Below, piece by piece: positions 35,432 through 44,918 of a DNA stretch of 64,000 nt (positions within the stretch are counted from its first letter, which is position 1; each line of letters begins with the position of its first letter). The stretch is taken from NCBI GenBank assembly GCA_964628195.1, contig CAZVPF010000001.1, positions 62,001-126,000 of the forward strand, read 5' to 3'. This stretch comes from CAZVPF01 sp964628195. Its GTDB lineage: Bacteria > Planctomycetota > Phycisphaerae > Sedimentisphaerales > Anaerohalosphaeraceae. Position numbers and translations under genes: made by a program. Below the pieces are notes generated by a model. It was given only the letters and a program-made list of their open reading frames with translations, was not told the DNA's origin and did not search any database.

Positions 35432-37123
35432 ATGAAAGATCTGCTTATAAATACCGCCCGGCGAACGGGCATTGTGAGCCCGGAAACGCTTGAGGGTTTT
35501 TTCTCTGAAAAGGGCCCGGTTGACAGACCCGCTGATGAGCTTTTGCTTTCTTCGCCCACTTTTTCGGAAGAGCAGGTCCTGCGTCTTTTCGCCGAGACAC
35601 TCGGCATGGAGTATATCCCGGAGATACCAACCGACCAGGTCCCCAAAGAGTTCATCGAAAATGTGCCCGCGTCTTACGCGCAGCACCATCACCTAATCGG
35701 GCTGAAGGACAACAACGGGCGGGGGATTAGGGTAGTGATATCCAAACCCCTCAACACAGCCGCGGTCGACAACGTTTCAAAAATGCTCGGCTGCGAGGTC
35801 GACACCGCCCTTGCCAGCAGGACCGATATCACCGCCGCGATAGACGTTGCCTACGAACAGAAAAACACCGTCATCGAGGAAGTCGCCGAAGAGCTCGAGG
35901 AGCAGAACCTCGACAAGCTTGTCGACGAGGTGGAAAGCTCCGACGACCTGCTCGACGTTGTGAACCGCCCGCCGGTAATAAGGCTTGTCAACGATGTCCT
36001 GTTCCGCGCGATGCAGCTTCGGGCAAGTGATATACACATTCACCCTTTCGAGACGAAAATACAGGTTCGCTATCGTGTCGACGGAATACTCTACGACAGC
36101 CTGCACCTGAACCGCAACACGCTTTCGCTGATAATCTCGCGTATAAAGGTTATGGCGGGTATGGACATCGCCGAAAGAAGAATGCCGCAGGACGGCAGGT
36201 GCTCGGTAAGGCTGGGGCAAAGAGAGATCGACCTGCGTGTCAGCACCGTTCCGACAAGCTTCGGCGAACGCGCGGTACTGCGTATTCTTGATAAAAGCTC
36301 GGGAATATTCAGTCTCGACGAGCTTGGTTTGTGGGAAGACGACCTTAAACAGTTCGATAAAATGATCAACCGCTCACACGGGGTGATATTCGTAACCGGC
36401 CCGACGGGCAGCGGAAAGAGCACAACGCTTTACGCCTCTCTTCAGCGGATCAACAGTATCGAGAAAAACGTTATGACCATCGAGGACCCGATAGAGTACC
36501 AGCTTGGCGGAATAAGCCAGATGCAGGTCGCCGCCAAAAAGGGCGTTACCTTCATCAACGCGCTGCGACATGTTTTGCGGCAGGACCCGGATGTAATCAT
36601 GGTCGGCGAGGTCCGCGACGAGGAAACAGCAAGTATGTGTATCCAGTCCTCGCTGACGGGTCACCTCGTTTTCAGCACCCTGCACACCAACGACGCAGCG
36701 GGGGCGGTAAGCAGGCTGCTCGACTTCGGCGTGGAACCGTACCTTGTAAGCTCGTCGGTGATATGCGTAATGGCCCAGAGACTTGTCCGCAGAATATGCT
36801 CCAACTGCAAGGAAGTCTACACGCCGGACCAGAACGAGCTCGATAACCTCGGAATTGAAAAAGGCCAGGTGCAGTTTTACCAGGGTAAAGGCTGCGACAA
36901 ATGTTTTAACACCGGCTACCGCGGGCGAATAGGAATTTACGAATTAATGAACATAACCGAAGAAATTCGCGAAATGATCTACAGGCGCCAAAGCGCCGGG
37001 GCGATAAAGAGAAAGGCGATCGAAGAGGGTCTGAACACCCTGCGTATGGACGGTGCGCGAAAGGTCCTGAGGGGCCAGACAACCGCTTTCGAGATTCTGC
37101 GCGTGACCCAGTCGGACGTTTAA
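35432..37123 (+). CDS. gspE: Type II secretion ATPase GspE
   Basis: 563 residues. An N-terminal MshEN/N1E-like domain (residues 1-150) is followed by an acidic linker (EEVAEELEEQNLDKLVDEVE). In the ATPase domain, Walker A is GPTGSGKST near residues 323-331, then the Asp box EDPIEYQ, Walker B DVIMVGEVRDEETA and the His box TGHLVFSTLHTNDA. Four Cys in CSNC and CDKC form the zinc knuckle. It powers pseudopilus assembly. An acidic linker of this length is common in the GspE/PilB family. Confidence 0.96.
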   Translation: MKDLLINTARRTGIVSPETLEGFFSEKGPVDRPADELLLSSPTFSEEQVLRLFAETLGMEYIPEIPTDQVPKEFIENVPASYAQHHHLIGLKDNNGRGIRVVISKPLNTAAVDNVSKMLGCEVDTALASRTDITAAIDVAYEQKNTVIEEVAEELEEQNLDKLVDEVESSDDLLDVVNRPPVIRLVNDVLFRAMQLRASDIHIHPFETKIQVRYRVDGILYDSLHLNRNTLSLIISRIKVMAGMDIAERRMPQDGRCSVRLGQREIDLRVSTVPTSFGERAVLRILDKSSGIFSLDELGLWEDDLKQFDKMINRSHGVIFVTGPTGSGKSTTLYASLQRINSIEKNVMTIEDPIEYQLGGISQMQVAAKKGVTFINALRHVLRQDPDVIMVGEVRDEETASMCIQSSLTGHLVFSTLHTNDAAGAVSRLLDFGVEPYLVSSSVICVMAQRLVRRICSNCKEVYTPDQNELDNLGIEKGQVQFYQGKGCDKCFNTGYRGRIGIYELMNITEEIREMIYRRQSAGAIKRKAIEEGLNTLRMDGARKVLRGQTTAFEILRVTQSDV

Positions 37124-37135
37124 TAACGGAAACCT

Positions 37136-38350
37136 ATGCCCAGATACAGCTACAACGCCATAGACACAGGCCGAAAGGCGGTCAAGGGAACTATTTCCGC
37201 CGAAAGCGCCTATGCTGCGCGAAAGCACCTGCGCAGCCGGGGCCTGCACCCTACGGATGTTATCGAAATATCACAGGCAAGACAGGCCTTTTCGTTAAGC
37301 TCGATCTTCCGCAAGTCCGATAAAAAGCAGGTCGCCGAGTTCAGCAAAGAGCTGGCCACTATGCTGAACGCCGGGATCAAACTCACCGAGGCCCTTTCTG
37401 TGCTTATCAACCAGATATCGGACCCGCGTCTTAGAAGCGCCGTCTCCGATATCCGCGACAGGGTGGTTACGGGCGAGTCGCTGGCAGACTCGATGGCAGA
37501 GTACGAGAGCTTTTTCGATATTATTTATGTAAGTATGGTCAGGGTGGGCGAGGTGACGGGCACACTGGCCGACAGCCTGTCAACCATCGCCGATTTCATG
37601 GAAAAAAGACAAAGACTCGAATCTAAAATGGCGACTGCAATGATATATCCCGCGGTGCTTCTGATAGCCTGCCTCGGGGCCGTACTGTTTTTGACCATCA
37701 AAGTTATCCCCGTAATCGCCGAGCAGATACAAAACGCAGGCCAGGAGCTGCCCGGAATAACAAAGGCGCTTATCGGACTTAGCAACATCCTTACAAGCTG
37801 GCGGGTATTCGTTCTCATAGGCGCGGTTTTGGCAATAATATGGAGCGTCAGGGCTTTCTTCCGGACCCCCAAAGGCGCGTACCTGCGGGACAAGTTTCTT
37901 CTTTCGCTGCCTGTCTTCGGCCCGCTGCTGAGGCAGAGGATCGTCGCGCGTTTCGCGTCCACCCTTTCGACGCTGCTCGGTTCGGGAATGTCAATGGCAG
38001 AATCGCTCAAGATCGTCGCGGCTGTTACAGGCAACACGATAATGTCCCGGGCAGTCGCACAGGCAAGGGACAGGATACTCTCGGGCGCGGATATCGCAAC
38101 ACCGCTGCGCGACAGCGGGGTGATAGAACCTTCGATAGCTCACATGGTAACAATTGGCGAAAAAAGCGGAGAGCTTGAAATGATGCTGCGAACGATCGCC
38201 GAAAATCTCGAGTCGTCCTCGGACGTCGTGATTGAAAGGCTAAGCGCAGCCGTCGAGCCGGTCATAATTATCTTCATGGCCGTGGTAGTCGGATTTATAG
38301 CATACGGAACGCTCCTGCCGATCATACGCTTTTCGGCAGGTCACTTTTAA
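37136..38350 (+). CDS. gspF: Type II secretion inner-membrane platform protein GspF
   Basis: 404 residues with the N-terminal MPRYSYNAIDTGRKAVKGTI (family start) and two repeated GspF domains. The first is AEFSKELATMLNAGIKLTEALSVL and the second ARFASTLSTLLGSGMSMAESLKIV, each followed by membrane helices. The C-terminal helix is VEPVIIIFMAVVVGFIAYGTLLP. It forms the rotor-like platform under the pseudopilus. It starts 12 bases after gspE. Confidence 0.96.
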   Translation: MPRYSYNAIDTGRKAVKGTISAESAYAARKHLRSRGLHPTDVIEISQARQAFSLSSIFRKSDKKQVAEFSKELATMLNAGIKLTEALSVLINQISDPRLRSAVSDIRDRVVTGESLADSMAEYESFFDIIYVSMVRVGEVTGTLADSLSTIADFMEKRQRLESKMATAMIYPAVLLIACLGAVLFLTIKVIPVIAEQIQNAGQELPGITKALIGLSNILTSWRVFVLIGAVLAIIWSVRAFFRTPKGAYLRDKFLLSLPVFGPLLRQRIVARFASTLSTLLGSGMSMAESLKIVAAVTGNTIMSRAVAQARDRILSGADIATPLRDSGVIEPSIAHMVTIGEKSGELEMMLRTIAENLESSSDVVIERLSAAVEPVIIIFMAVVVGFIAYGTLLPIIRFSAGHF

Positions 38351-38385
38351 CAGAATATTATAAGCTTTTTATTTGAGGTAATAAC

Positions 38386-38820
38386 ATGAACAGACAGAAC
38401 AGAAAAAGACGCGGTTTTACAATGGTTGAGCTCGTTGCGGTTTTGATCATTCTCGGGCTGCTCGCGACGGTCGTTGTCCGCAACTTTGTCGGCCAGACGG
38501 ATAAAGCCAGGGTGACCACCACCAAGACCAATCTCAAAGTGCTCCACGAAGCGGTCATGGAGTTTAAAATGGACACCGGCTTTTACCCTACCGAGGAAGA
38601 GGGTCTTTATGCTCTTATCGAAGAGCCTATGGACATTAACGGCTGGCGAAGCGGCGGCTATCTTAACGCGACCGAAATTCCGACAGACGCGTGGGGCAAC
38701 GAATTCATTTACATACTCGAACCCGAAAGCGGCCAGCCTTTCGTTATCGTAAGCTACGGTGCGGACGGTGAGCCGGAAGGTGAAGGATATGAAGAGGACC
38801 TTTACAGCACGGACCCGTAA
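38386..38820 (+). CDS. gspG: Major pseudopilin GspG
   Basis: 144 residues. Prepilin leader MNRQNRKRRG is cut after Gly10, with Phe11 and Glu15 (position +5) in GFTMVELVAVL. The mature part has the GspG C-terminal elements DTGFYPTEEEGLYALI and YGADGEPEGEGYEED, the latter matching the calcium loop. It builds the pseudopilus. AGGTAATAAC precedes the ATG. It overlaps the next gene by about 32 bases. Confidence 0.96.
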   Translation: MNRQNRKRRGFTMVELVAVLIILGLLATVVVRNFVGQTDKARVTTTKTNLKVLHEAVMEFKMDTGFYPTEEEGLYALIEEPMDINGWRSGGYLNATEIPTDAWGNEFIYILEPESGQPFVIVSYGADGEPEGEGYEEDLYSTDP

Positions 38821-39400
38821 TGAGATCCGCCCGGAAGGGCGTTGTAAAGCGAACGGCATTGTGCTTTTCGAGATGCTGCTTGTCGTCGCGCTGGTCGGGC
38901 TTATGGCGTCGGTAACGTTCCTGAGTTTTACGGGTATATTCACCAGGACCACGTTCGAGAAAAGGGCAAACGAACTTGTCCGCGCCTTCGAGCTTGCATA
39001 CAGCGGGGCTAAAAAAAGCGACAGGCGTTATGCCGTGGTCCTCGATTTTGACGAACAGATGTATATCCTGCGTCAGTATGCCTCGCTTGATTTCGATGTG
39101 ATACCGGAAGAAGAGGCGATAATAAAAACAGGATATTTCGACGAGGACGAGTTTTACCTTGAAAGAGTTGTATTCGACGACGGCACGGACAGCCAAAACC
39201 TCGAGGCAACCAGGGATGTTAATCAGTTAAGATTTTACGCCGGAAGGGCCGGATGGCAGAACGGCGGAAAGGTAGTCATCCTCGACGAAGAGGGAAACCC
39301 GTATACGATAATTATTGAACGATTCAGCAGTAATGTAAAATTGGAGAAAGGCGATGTGGAGTTCTTGCTGCCGCAATACCCGGAAGACCTGCCATTCTAA
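38789..39400 (+). CDS. gspH: Minor pseudopilin, GspH-like
   Basis: 203 residues from the ATG at 38789, preceded by GAAGGTGAAGG; an upstream ATG at 38759 is less likely. The leader is cut after Gly23, and the mature start is IVLFEMLLVVALVGL with Glu at +5. The C-terminal domain (KKSDRRYAVVLDFDEQMYIL, YTIIIERFSSNVKLE) fits the GspH beta-sandwich. It overlaps gspG at its start and gspI at its end, a tightly packed arrangement. Confidence 0.85.
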   Translation: MKRTFTARTRNEIRPEGRCKANGIVLFEMLLVVALVGLMASVTFLSFTGIFTRTTFEKRANELVRAFELAYSGAKKSDRRYAVVLDFDEQMYILRQYASLDFDVIPEEEAIIKTGYFDEDEFYLERVVFDDGTDSQNLEATRDVNQLRFYAGRAGWQNGGKVVILDEEGNPYTIIIERFSSNVKLEKGDVEFLLPQYPEDLPF

Positions 39401-40625
39401 AAAGTCGCAGGCCCGATACGGCAAAAAAAACCGAAAAGGCTTCACCTTTATCGAAGTGGTCGTAGCTGTCGTGCTGCTGTCCACTATCCTTTCCGCTGCA
39501 TTTGTCGTGGTCAACCGCTGCATGAACGAAATAATCGACAGCGAAATCCACTGGCAGGCATTTGAGCTTGCCCGCGAAAACATGGAACGGATACTCGCTC
39601 TTGAAAACGTCAACGAAATGATGGAGTTCGGCATAAGTGAGGAGAACCCGGCGATTCAGTGGGAAGTGGTTATCGAACCTTTTTACGAGCCCGTTACCTC
39701 CCGAATGTGGATACAGGCCGTTTGCTCTTCAAGTTATATTGACAGCAAAAATGAATCACAAAGTATTCAACTTACCAACTGGCTGACCGACCTGACCGAT
39801 GAAGAGGCAAAAAAAATACTTGAGCAGCTCCAGAAAGAACAGGCATACATGTCCGAATTCAGCGGGGTGCCGCTTTTCGACACCGCCGAAGAGGCATGGG
39901 GATACGCAAAGTCAATGGCCGGCGCCGGGGCAGCCGACAAGGCACTGCTTGCTATCGAGCAGCTCGAAGAGGAATTTTACAATTCCCCCGAATACGCCGA
40001 GGCCTATGATTACAAGGCCGGCATACAGCTTAAGGCTATTAATATACTGTCCGGCAAGGGAAAAAGCTCGAGGGCGCTGGAGGTGCTCGAGGACCTCGAA
40101 GAAGAATTTCCCGACTCCGACGAGGCCTATGCGGTATCTTCATTAAAACCGGACCTGATGCTCGACGCGGCAAGGCAGGAATCTATTTACGGAGACCCGC
40201 TCAAAGCAATTGAATGGGTCAAACAGGTACAGCAGGACTACCCGGGCACGTCGGCCGCCAAGAAAGCTTCTTCAGAGGCTCCTGTTATTATGAAAGAGGC
40301 CGCTAAGAACCTGATCAGGCAAGGCGACTCGGCGGGCGCTTCAAAAGTTGTAAAAAATATAGTCAATGACTATGGCGATTCCGATGTCATTAATGATTTT
40401 GTCGACGATTCCGGAAACGTAGATGTCGATAAAGCAACGCAAAAACTTCAGGAAGAAGTTGACAACGAACCCGATCCCCGGGACGTCCAGGCCGAAGGGC
40501 CGGATGATACCAACACAACTAAAAAAAGAAAAGGCGGGGGCTACAGGAGCGACTGGGACGAGAAAACCAAGGCTGAATGGGAAAGAATAATGAAAGAGTT
40601 CGCAGAAATGCTGGCGAACCGATAA
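39354..40625 (+). CDS. GspI-like minor pseudopilin fused to a TPR-like domain
   Basis: 423 residues, where GspI is usually about 120-130. Leader cut after Gly29 in RKGFTFIEVVVAVVLLS, Glu34 at +5. The pseudopilin part ends near residue 140. The rest contains helix pairs with TPR/Sel1-like spacing (AEEAWGYAKSMAGAGAADKA, SSRALEVLEDLEEEFPDS, DPLKAIEWVKQVQQDYPGTS), then an acidic Asn-rich linker and a basic helical tail. AGAAAGGCG precedes the ATG, which overlaps gspH by 47 bases. The fusion suggests an added protein-binding function at the pseudopilus tip; this is inference. Confidence 0.8.
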   Translation: MWSSCCRNTRKTCHSKKSQARYGKKNRKGFTFIEVVVAVVLLSTILSAAFVVVNRCMNEIIDSEIHWQAFELARENMERILALENVNEMMEFGISEENPAIQWEVVIEPFYEPVTSRMWIQAVCSSSYIDSKNESQSIQLTNWLTDLTDEEAKKILEQLQKEQAYMSEFSGVPLFDTAEEAWGYAKSMAGAGAADKALLAIEQLEEEFYNSPEYAEAYDYKAGIQLKAINILSGKGKSSRALEVLEDLEEEFPDSDEAYAVSSLKPDLMLDAARQESIYGDPLKAIEWVKQVQQDYPGTSAAKKASSEAPVIMKEAAKNLIRQGDSAGASKVVKNIVNDYGDSDVINDFVDDSGNVDVDKATQKLQEEVDNEPDPRDVQAEGPDDTNTTKKRKGGGYRSDWDEKTKAEWERIMKEFAEMLANR

Positions 40626-40632
40626 AAAACCT

Positions 40633-41520
40633 GTGTCATTTATGTTAAATTATTCCAATAAAAAATATTCTCACAGGCTCAGAGCATTTTCGCTTATAGA
40701 GACTATGTGCGTGCTTGTTGTCACATCAATGGTGATAATGGCCTGTATGAGCCTGTACAGCAAGATCAAAAGCGCTTCGGCGGCGATCAACCAAAAGCTC
40801 GAAGAGATGACGGTCCCGCTGGATATTATTCAGCTTGTTACAGAGGACCTTGACCGGCTGGCTTCCGAAGGTTTTGATACGAAGATCACAATAGAAAACA
40901 AATACGATTACGGTTACAATCTCTGCCAAATGACCATCGTGAACAGGTATCTTGATTCACAGAATCAGCCGCAAATATTTGAAAAAGTCGTATGGCAAAG
41001 CTCTTATGATTATGAAACCGACAAACTCATCCTCTATCGGCGACACAGCGGCATCAACCTCCAGGACAAAATAGTCGACGAATATCGCTTCGATATAGAA
41101 GCGAGCGACGAAACGAAGTTCATCCCTGTTTGCAGGGGTCTTACTTATTTCGCGGTCCGTGTACCCGTCCTGAAGTCCCTTTCCGAGCAGTACGCAATGG
41201 AAGAATACGCATTCAAGGAAGACACATTCGAAATTGAAGAGGAAGACGACGATGAATTTCTCGACACGTGGGATCAGGACAAACTGCCCCGCGCAGTCTC
41301 CGTATCCGTTTCTTTCGCCGAGCCCTACCAGAACCTGCAGGGTGAACTGGAAGTCCCGCGCGAGGAAATTCTGACCCGAACAATCGCAGTGGTGCGCACC
41401 AGAAAAGTCAAGTTCAAGCTCGTGACAAAGGACCTCGAAATCCCGGACGACGTGCTGGACGCCCTCGATGAGGACGAGCGAACCGACCCTAACGAAGTTG
41501 AAACCAACCGGCCCGAATAA
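40633..41520 (+). CDS. gspJ: Minor pseudopilin, GspJ-like
   Basis: 295 residues. The start is GTG at 40633, or possibly ATG at 40642, since no clear ribosome site separates them. Mature start FSLIETMCVLVVTSMVIMA with Glu23 at +5; the residue before the cut is Ala18, where prepilin peptidases usually require Gly. The C-terminal domain is acidic (EEEDDDEFLDTWDQDKLP). Position between the GspI-like and GspK-like genes supports the call. Confidence 0.75.
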   Translation: MSFMLNYSNKKYSHRLRAFSLIETMCVLVVTSMVIMACMSLYSKIKSASAAINQKLEEMTVPLDIIQLVTEDLDRLASEGFDTKITIENKYDYGYNLCQMTIVNRYLDSQNQPQIFEKVVWQSSYDYETDKLILYRRHSGINLQDKIVDEYRFDIEASDETKFIPVCRGLTYFAVRVPVLKSLSEQYAMEEYAFKEDTFEIEEEDDDEFLDTWDQDKLPRAVSVSVSFAEPYQNLQGELEVPREEILTRTIAVVRTRKVKFKLVTKDLEIPDDVLDALDEDERTDPNEVETNRPE

Positions 41521-41522
41521 CT

Positions 41523-42881
41523 ATGAAAGTGAGAGAAAGAAGAAAAATACATCAAATTAACCGCGGCCAAAACAGGTCCGGCATAGTGCTTATCATAGCG
41601 CTTGTGGTCCTGGTCTTTCTCGGCACGACGATATACCTGCTGACAACACAGCTGTTGTCTTTCAAAAGCCGCCGACAGTACATGATAGACTACCAGGTCG
41701 CCAGGTACGCCTGTGATTCGGCGATGAAGTATGCGCTTGCAACAATAGAGGAGATCGACCTGAACCTTGTTTCAAGAAAGGACCAGCCCGACTTCTCAGA
41801 TGTCTTTGCCATGACAGAGGACGAATACAACAGGTTCCTTGAATACTGGGCAGAGAGAATAAATGAAATTCGCGAAGAAAAATACGAGCAGCGCAAAGAG
41901 AAAATGGCCGAAGCCGGCGATATGATAATGAGCGACCTGTTCGGCGAGGGCTACAGCGCTCCCGAACCCAACGAGCCCAATGCCGTGGGTTACGACTTCC
42001 TGTACGGAAGCAGCCCGGAAATGCTTGACGCAAACGACGTAATAATACCAGGTCCTTACGGGCCGCCCTGGCCTTATGTGCAAAAGCCGATCGAGATAGA
42101 CATCGACCAGTCGCAGGTTACCATAGAGATCATGGACGAAAACGCGAAGTTGCCGCTTATCTGGGCCGCAACAGAAGACGAAGAAATAAACCGCGAAGCC
42201 GAAGCCGCTGTAGAAACTTTCTGCGAATGGATGAGCATGGATTTCGAGGACATAGACTACCTGCTCGAACAGGTTGTCCAGCTCGGTGAATATAAAAGGT
42301 TTCAACTCAACGCCGGACCGGTCAAAATCGAGAAAAAACAGGACCCCAAAAGCTCAAAAGACGACCGACGAGCTTCATCGAGCAGACGGCGAAGAACCTC
42401 GAGAACAAGGACCGAAGTTGAAACAAGAAAAGCCGTTGAGCATTCAACAGACTTCGCCAAGCTGCTGCACAGTTCGGTCATCAACACCGAGCTTCTCTCG
42501 CGACCTCTGCCGGAAACCGGGCCAAGGGCCGAAACCCCTGTTAAGTATCTCGCTCTGTGGGGCTCACAGCGGGTGAACATAAATACCGCACCTCGTCATG
42601 TGCTCGAAGCGGCGCTGATGTTCGGGGGAAACGCCTCCCAGATAGCCGACGAAATAATAAAGCTGCGGCAGGAAAAACCTTTCCAGTCCCAGGAAGACAT
42701 TGAAGAAAGACTGTATCACCAGGTAAATTATATAAAAAAATCCGAGTCCTTTATAACAACCGAAAGCCAGTATCTTGCCATAAGAATTACCGCCCGAAGC
42801 GGTTCGGCGACAGTTGTCGCTGTAGCCACCGTGATAAAGGACGGTAACCGTGCCGAACCCGTCGCGGTTATGATGTATTAA
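41523..42881 (+). CDS. gspK: GspK minor pseudopilin
   Basis: 452 residues. Leader cut after Gly20 in RSGIVLIIALVVLVFLG. Position +5 is Ile instead of Glu, as in canonical GspK, which caps the pseudopilus. The long periplasmic domain carries an Arg/Ser-rich linker (SSSRRRRTSRTRTE) and ends with a helix-hairpin-helix segment (VNINTAPRHVLEAALMFGG, then QEDIEERLYHQVNYI), a GspK/ComEA-like hallmark. It begins two bases after gspJ. Confidence 0.88.
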   Translation: MKVRERRKIHQINRGQNRSGIVLIIALVVLVFLGTTIYLLTTQLLSFKSRRQYMIDYQVARYACDSAMKYALATIEEIDLNLVSRKDQPDFSDVFAMTEDEYNRFLEYWAERINEIREEKYEQRKEKMAEAGDMIMSDLFGEGYSAPEPNEPNAVGYDFLYGSSPEMLDANDVIIPGPYGPPWPYVQKPIEIDIDQSQVTIEIMDENAKLPLIWAATEDEEINREAEAAVETFCEWMSMDFEDIDYLLEQVVQLGEYKRFQLNAGPVKIEKKQDPKSSKDDRRASSSRRRRTSRTRTEVETRKAVEHSTDFAKLLHSSVINTELLSRPLPETGPRAETPVKYLALWGSQRVNINTAPRHVLEAALMFGGNASQIADEIIKLRQEKPFQSQEDIEERLYHQVNYIKKSESFITTESQYLAIRITARSGSATVVAVATVIKDGNRAEPVAVMMY

Positions 42882-42903
42882 CTTTCAACAGGAGTGATAA
42901 TAA

Positions 42904-44376
42904 GTGGAGCAGAAAAAAACACTGGGTATATATTATTCCGGCATGTCCGCGACAGCCGTAGTTGCAAATTCGGACGGGGGGAACCTGCGCATCGAATACC
43001 TTGAAAAGTTCGAGCTAAACACGCAGAATCAGCCGAACGAAGGTGCCGCATCAGCCGCTCAAGGCACTGAGGCCCAACCTGAAACCGAGGGGCTCGCCTT
43101 TCAGATAGCCCAGGCCGTCAGGGATAAAAAACTCAGTTTCGAGTCGACATGTATCGCGATAGACAGCTCGCTCTACACCCAGCACAACCTGCATTCGGAA
43201 CTAAGCGAGCGAAAACAGATCGCACAGACCATCAAGTTCGACGCCGAAGAAGCCATCGCCACCGACGTCAACACGCTTGCCATAAGCTTCAACTTAAGAA
43301 CCATTACCGACCACGGCTCCGATGTCTGCGTGTTCAGCATGCAGCGAAGCGTCGCACAGCAGCTTCTTTCGGAGTTCCAGGCCGTCGGGCTTGACCCGGT
43401 CGTCATAGAACCGGACATAATCTGCATGGCAAGGCTGATCCGCGAATCGGGCAAAAAAGAACCTGCCGCCCTTTATTCACTCTTCTCCGACAAGGCCTGC
43501 TACATGCTCTACGATATGGACTCGAAGCTCAGCCCCGGCGGGAGAACTTTCCTCACCGGCAGCGGGAACGACAAAACCGCCGTGCTGTCAAGGCAGGTGC
43601 CCCTTACAGTTGCAGCCCTGGGAGAGGGCAAAAAAGTCGACAGGATTATTATAGGCGGCGGAGATGTGGACACTTCCGTTATATCCGAAAGGACCGGCCT
43701 TTCAGCCGAAACAATGGACCTGTCGGCACAGTTCAAAACCGCGCCGGGGGTCTTTTCCGGCGACCCAGCAGCCGCAGCAATAGCAGCAGGCGCTGCACTG
43801 AGCGACATGAATTTCGAGAACCTCACCGACTTCCGCGAGGACTTCGCGCCGTACCAGGGAAGAAAAAAACTGCTCGAAAAAATCTGCGTCGTAATAAGCG
43901 CCGCCCTGACCCTCATGCTCCTGGCCGCTGCGATGTACTTCCAGGTGCAGGTCTTCAAGAACCAGCGATATGAATCGAAGCTCGAAAAGAAACTTGAACA
44001 ACAATACTCAGCAGTGATGTTCGGAAAAACCTACCGCGGCCCGGAACCTGTATTTAGAAAGCTCGAACGTGAAAGCAGCAGGATCGAACGCGTCAAACAG
44101 GGGCTTTTGCCCGGTGACGACGAATCCATATCAGCCAGGCTGACTTTCGTCCTCGAAGTGCTTAACAAACTGCCCGAAGGAGTGGACCTGAACATAGATG
44201 AAATATCACTATCTGAAAAAGCCATGCGGCTTCGGGGCGACACCAATAACCGCGCAAGCACCCTTGCACTGTTTAAAATGATAGACAGCCATGAGAAACT
44301 CAGGCGGACAAACGAGAACCTCAAACAGTCCGGAGCAAGGGATTCATTCATTTTAAACCTGGAGCTGAGAAGATGA
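42904..44376 (+). CDS. gspL: GspL/PilM-like assembly platform protein
   Basis: 490 residues. GTG start at 42904 with AGGAGTG nine bases upstream. The N-terminal ~300 residues have an actin/PilM-like fold (TLGIYYSGMSATAVV, IAIDSSLYTQH, RIIIGGGDVDTSV, a short Ala-rich helix near GDPAAAAIAAGAALSD). A membrane helix lies near residues 325-345. A periplasmic coiled-coil and ferredoxin-like segment follow. It couples the GspE ATPase to GspM. The last four bases overlap gspM (ATGA). Confidence 0.85.
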   Translation: MEQKKTLGIYYSGMSATAVVANSDGGNLRIEYLEKFELNTQNQPNEGAASAAQGTEAQPETEGLAFQIAQAVRDKKLSFESTCIAIDSSLYTQHNLHSELSERKQIAQTIKFDAEEAIATDVNTLAISFNLRTITDHGSDVCVFSMQRSVAQQLLSEFQAVGLDPVVIEPDIICMARLIRESGKKEPAALYSLFSDKACYMLYDMDSKLSPGGRTFLTGSGNDKTAVLSRQVPLTVAALGEGKKVDRIIIGGGDVDTSVISERTGLSAETMDLSAQFKTAPGVFSGDPAAAAIAAGAALSDMNFENLTDFREDFAPYQGRKKLLEKICVVISAALTLMLLAAAMYFQVQVFKNQRYESKLEKKLEQQYSAVMFGKTYRGPEPVFRKLERESSRIERVKQGLLPGDDESISARLTFVLEVLNKLPEGVDLNIDEISLSEKAMRLRGDTNNRASTLALFKMIDSHEKLRRTNENLKQSGARDSFILNLELRR

Positions 44377-44885
44377 ACAATATTAAAGACAGATTGAAAG
44401 ACATAAAGTTTTACCTCGTCGCGGTCCCGCTTTTGGTTGCCTGCTGGGCGGTGTACGCCTGGGCCGTCGCGCTTCCGGCCGCTAAAGAAGATGTTCGTAA
44501 AACCGCTGACCAGTATGAAAAGGCCCAGGAGTTTATAACCAAAATCCTAACACTGGCACCGGACCGGCTCGACTATAAACAGGAAAAAGGCGAATCCGCC
44601 GAGTTCGACTTCGCGACCGTAATACAACAGTACGCCAATCAGTGGAACATACCCGCAAGCGGCTATTCACTGCAAGCCGGCAAGGAACTGAAACGCAGGG
44701 GCAGCCGAACCCGAAGTGCGACAATGACAATAGAGGAAATTGACGTTGAACGACTCGGACAGTTCCTCTCGTCGCTTCTCATCCGCTGGCCGGACCTGCA
44801 GTGCGACCTGCTGAAACTCTCACAAACCTCATCGACAAACCCCGACAGGTGGAAAGTAAATTTAAAATTCACATACGTTTATTAA
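44373..44885 (+). CDS. gspM: GspM-like protein, last gene of the T2SS operon
   Basis: 170 residues. One membrane helix near residues 14-33 (YLVAVPLLVACWAVYAWAVAL) is followed by a coiled-coil and a ferredoxin-like domain ending WKVNLKFTYVY. It overlaps gspL by four bases, and size, topology and place identify it as GspM/PilO-like. GspN is absent; no prepilin peptidase (GspO) gene is near. Confidence 0.8.
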   Translation: MNNIKDRLKDIKFYLVAVPLLVACWAVYAWAVALPAAKEDVRKTADQYEKAQEFITKILTLAPDRLDYKQEKGESAEFDFATVIQQYANQWNIPASGYSLQAGKELKRRGSRTRSATMTIEEIDVERLGQFLSSLLIRWPDLQCDLLKLSQTSSTNPDRWKVNLKFTYVY

Positions 44886-44918
44886 CGGTCCTGACTTTTT
44901 TGCCGGTATGAATTAATT

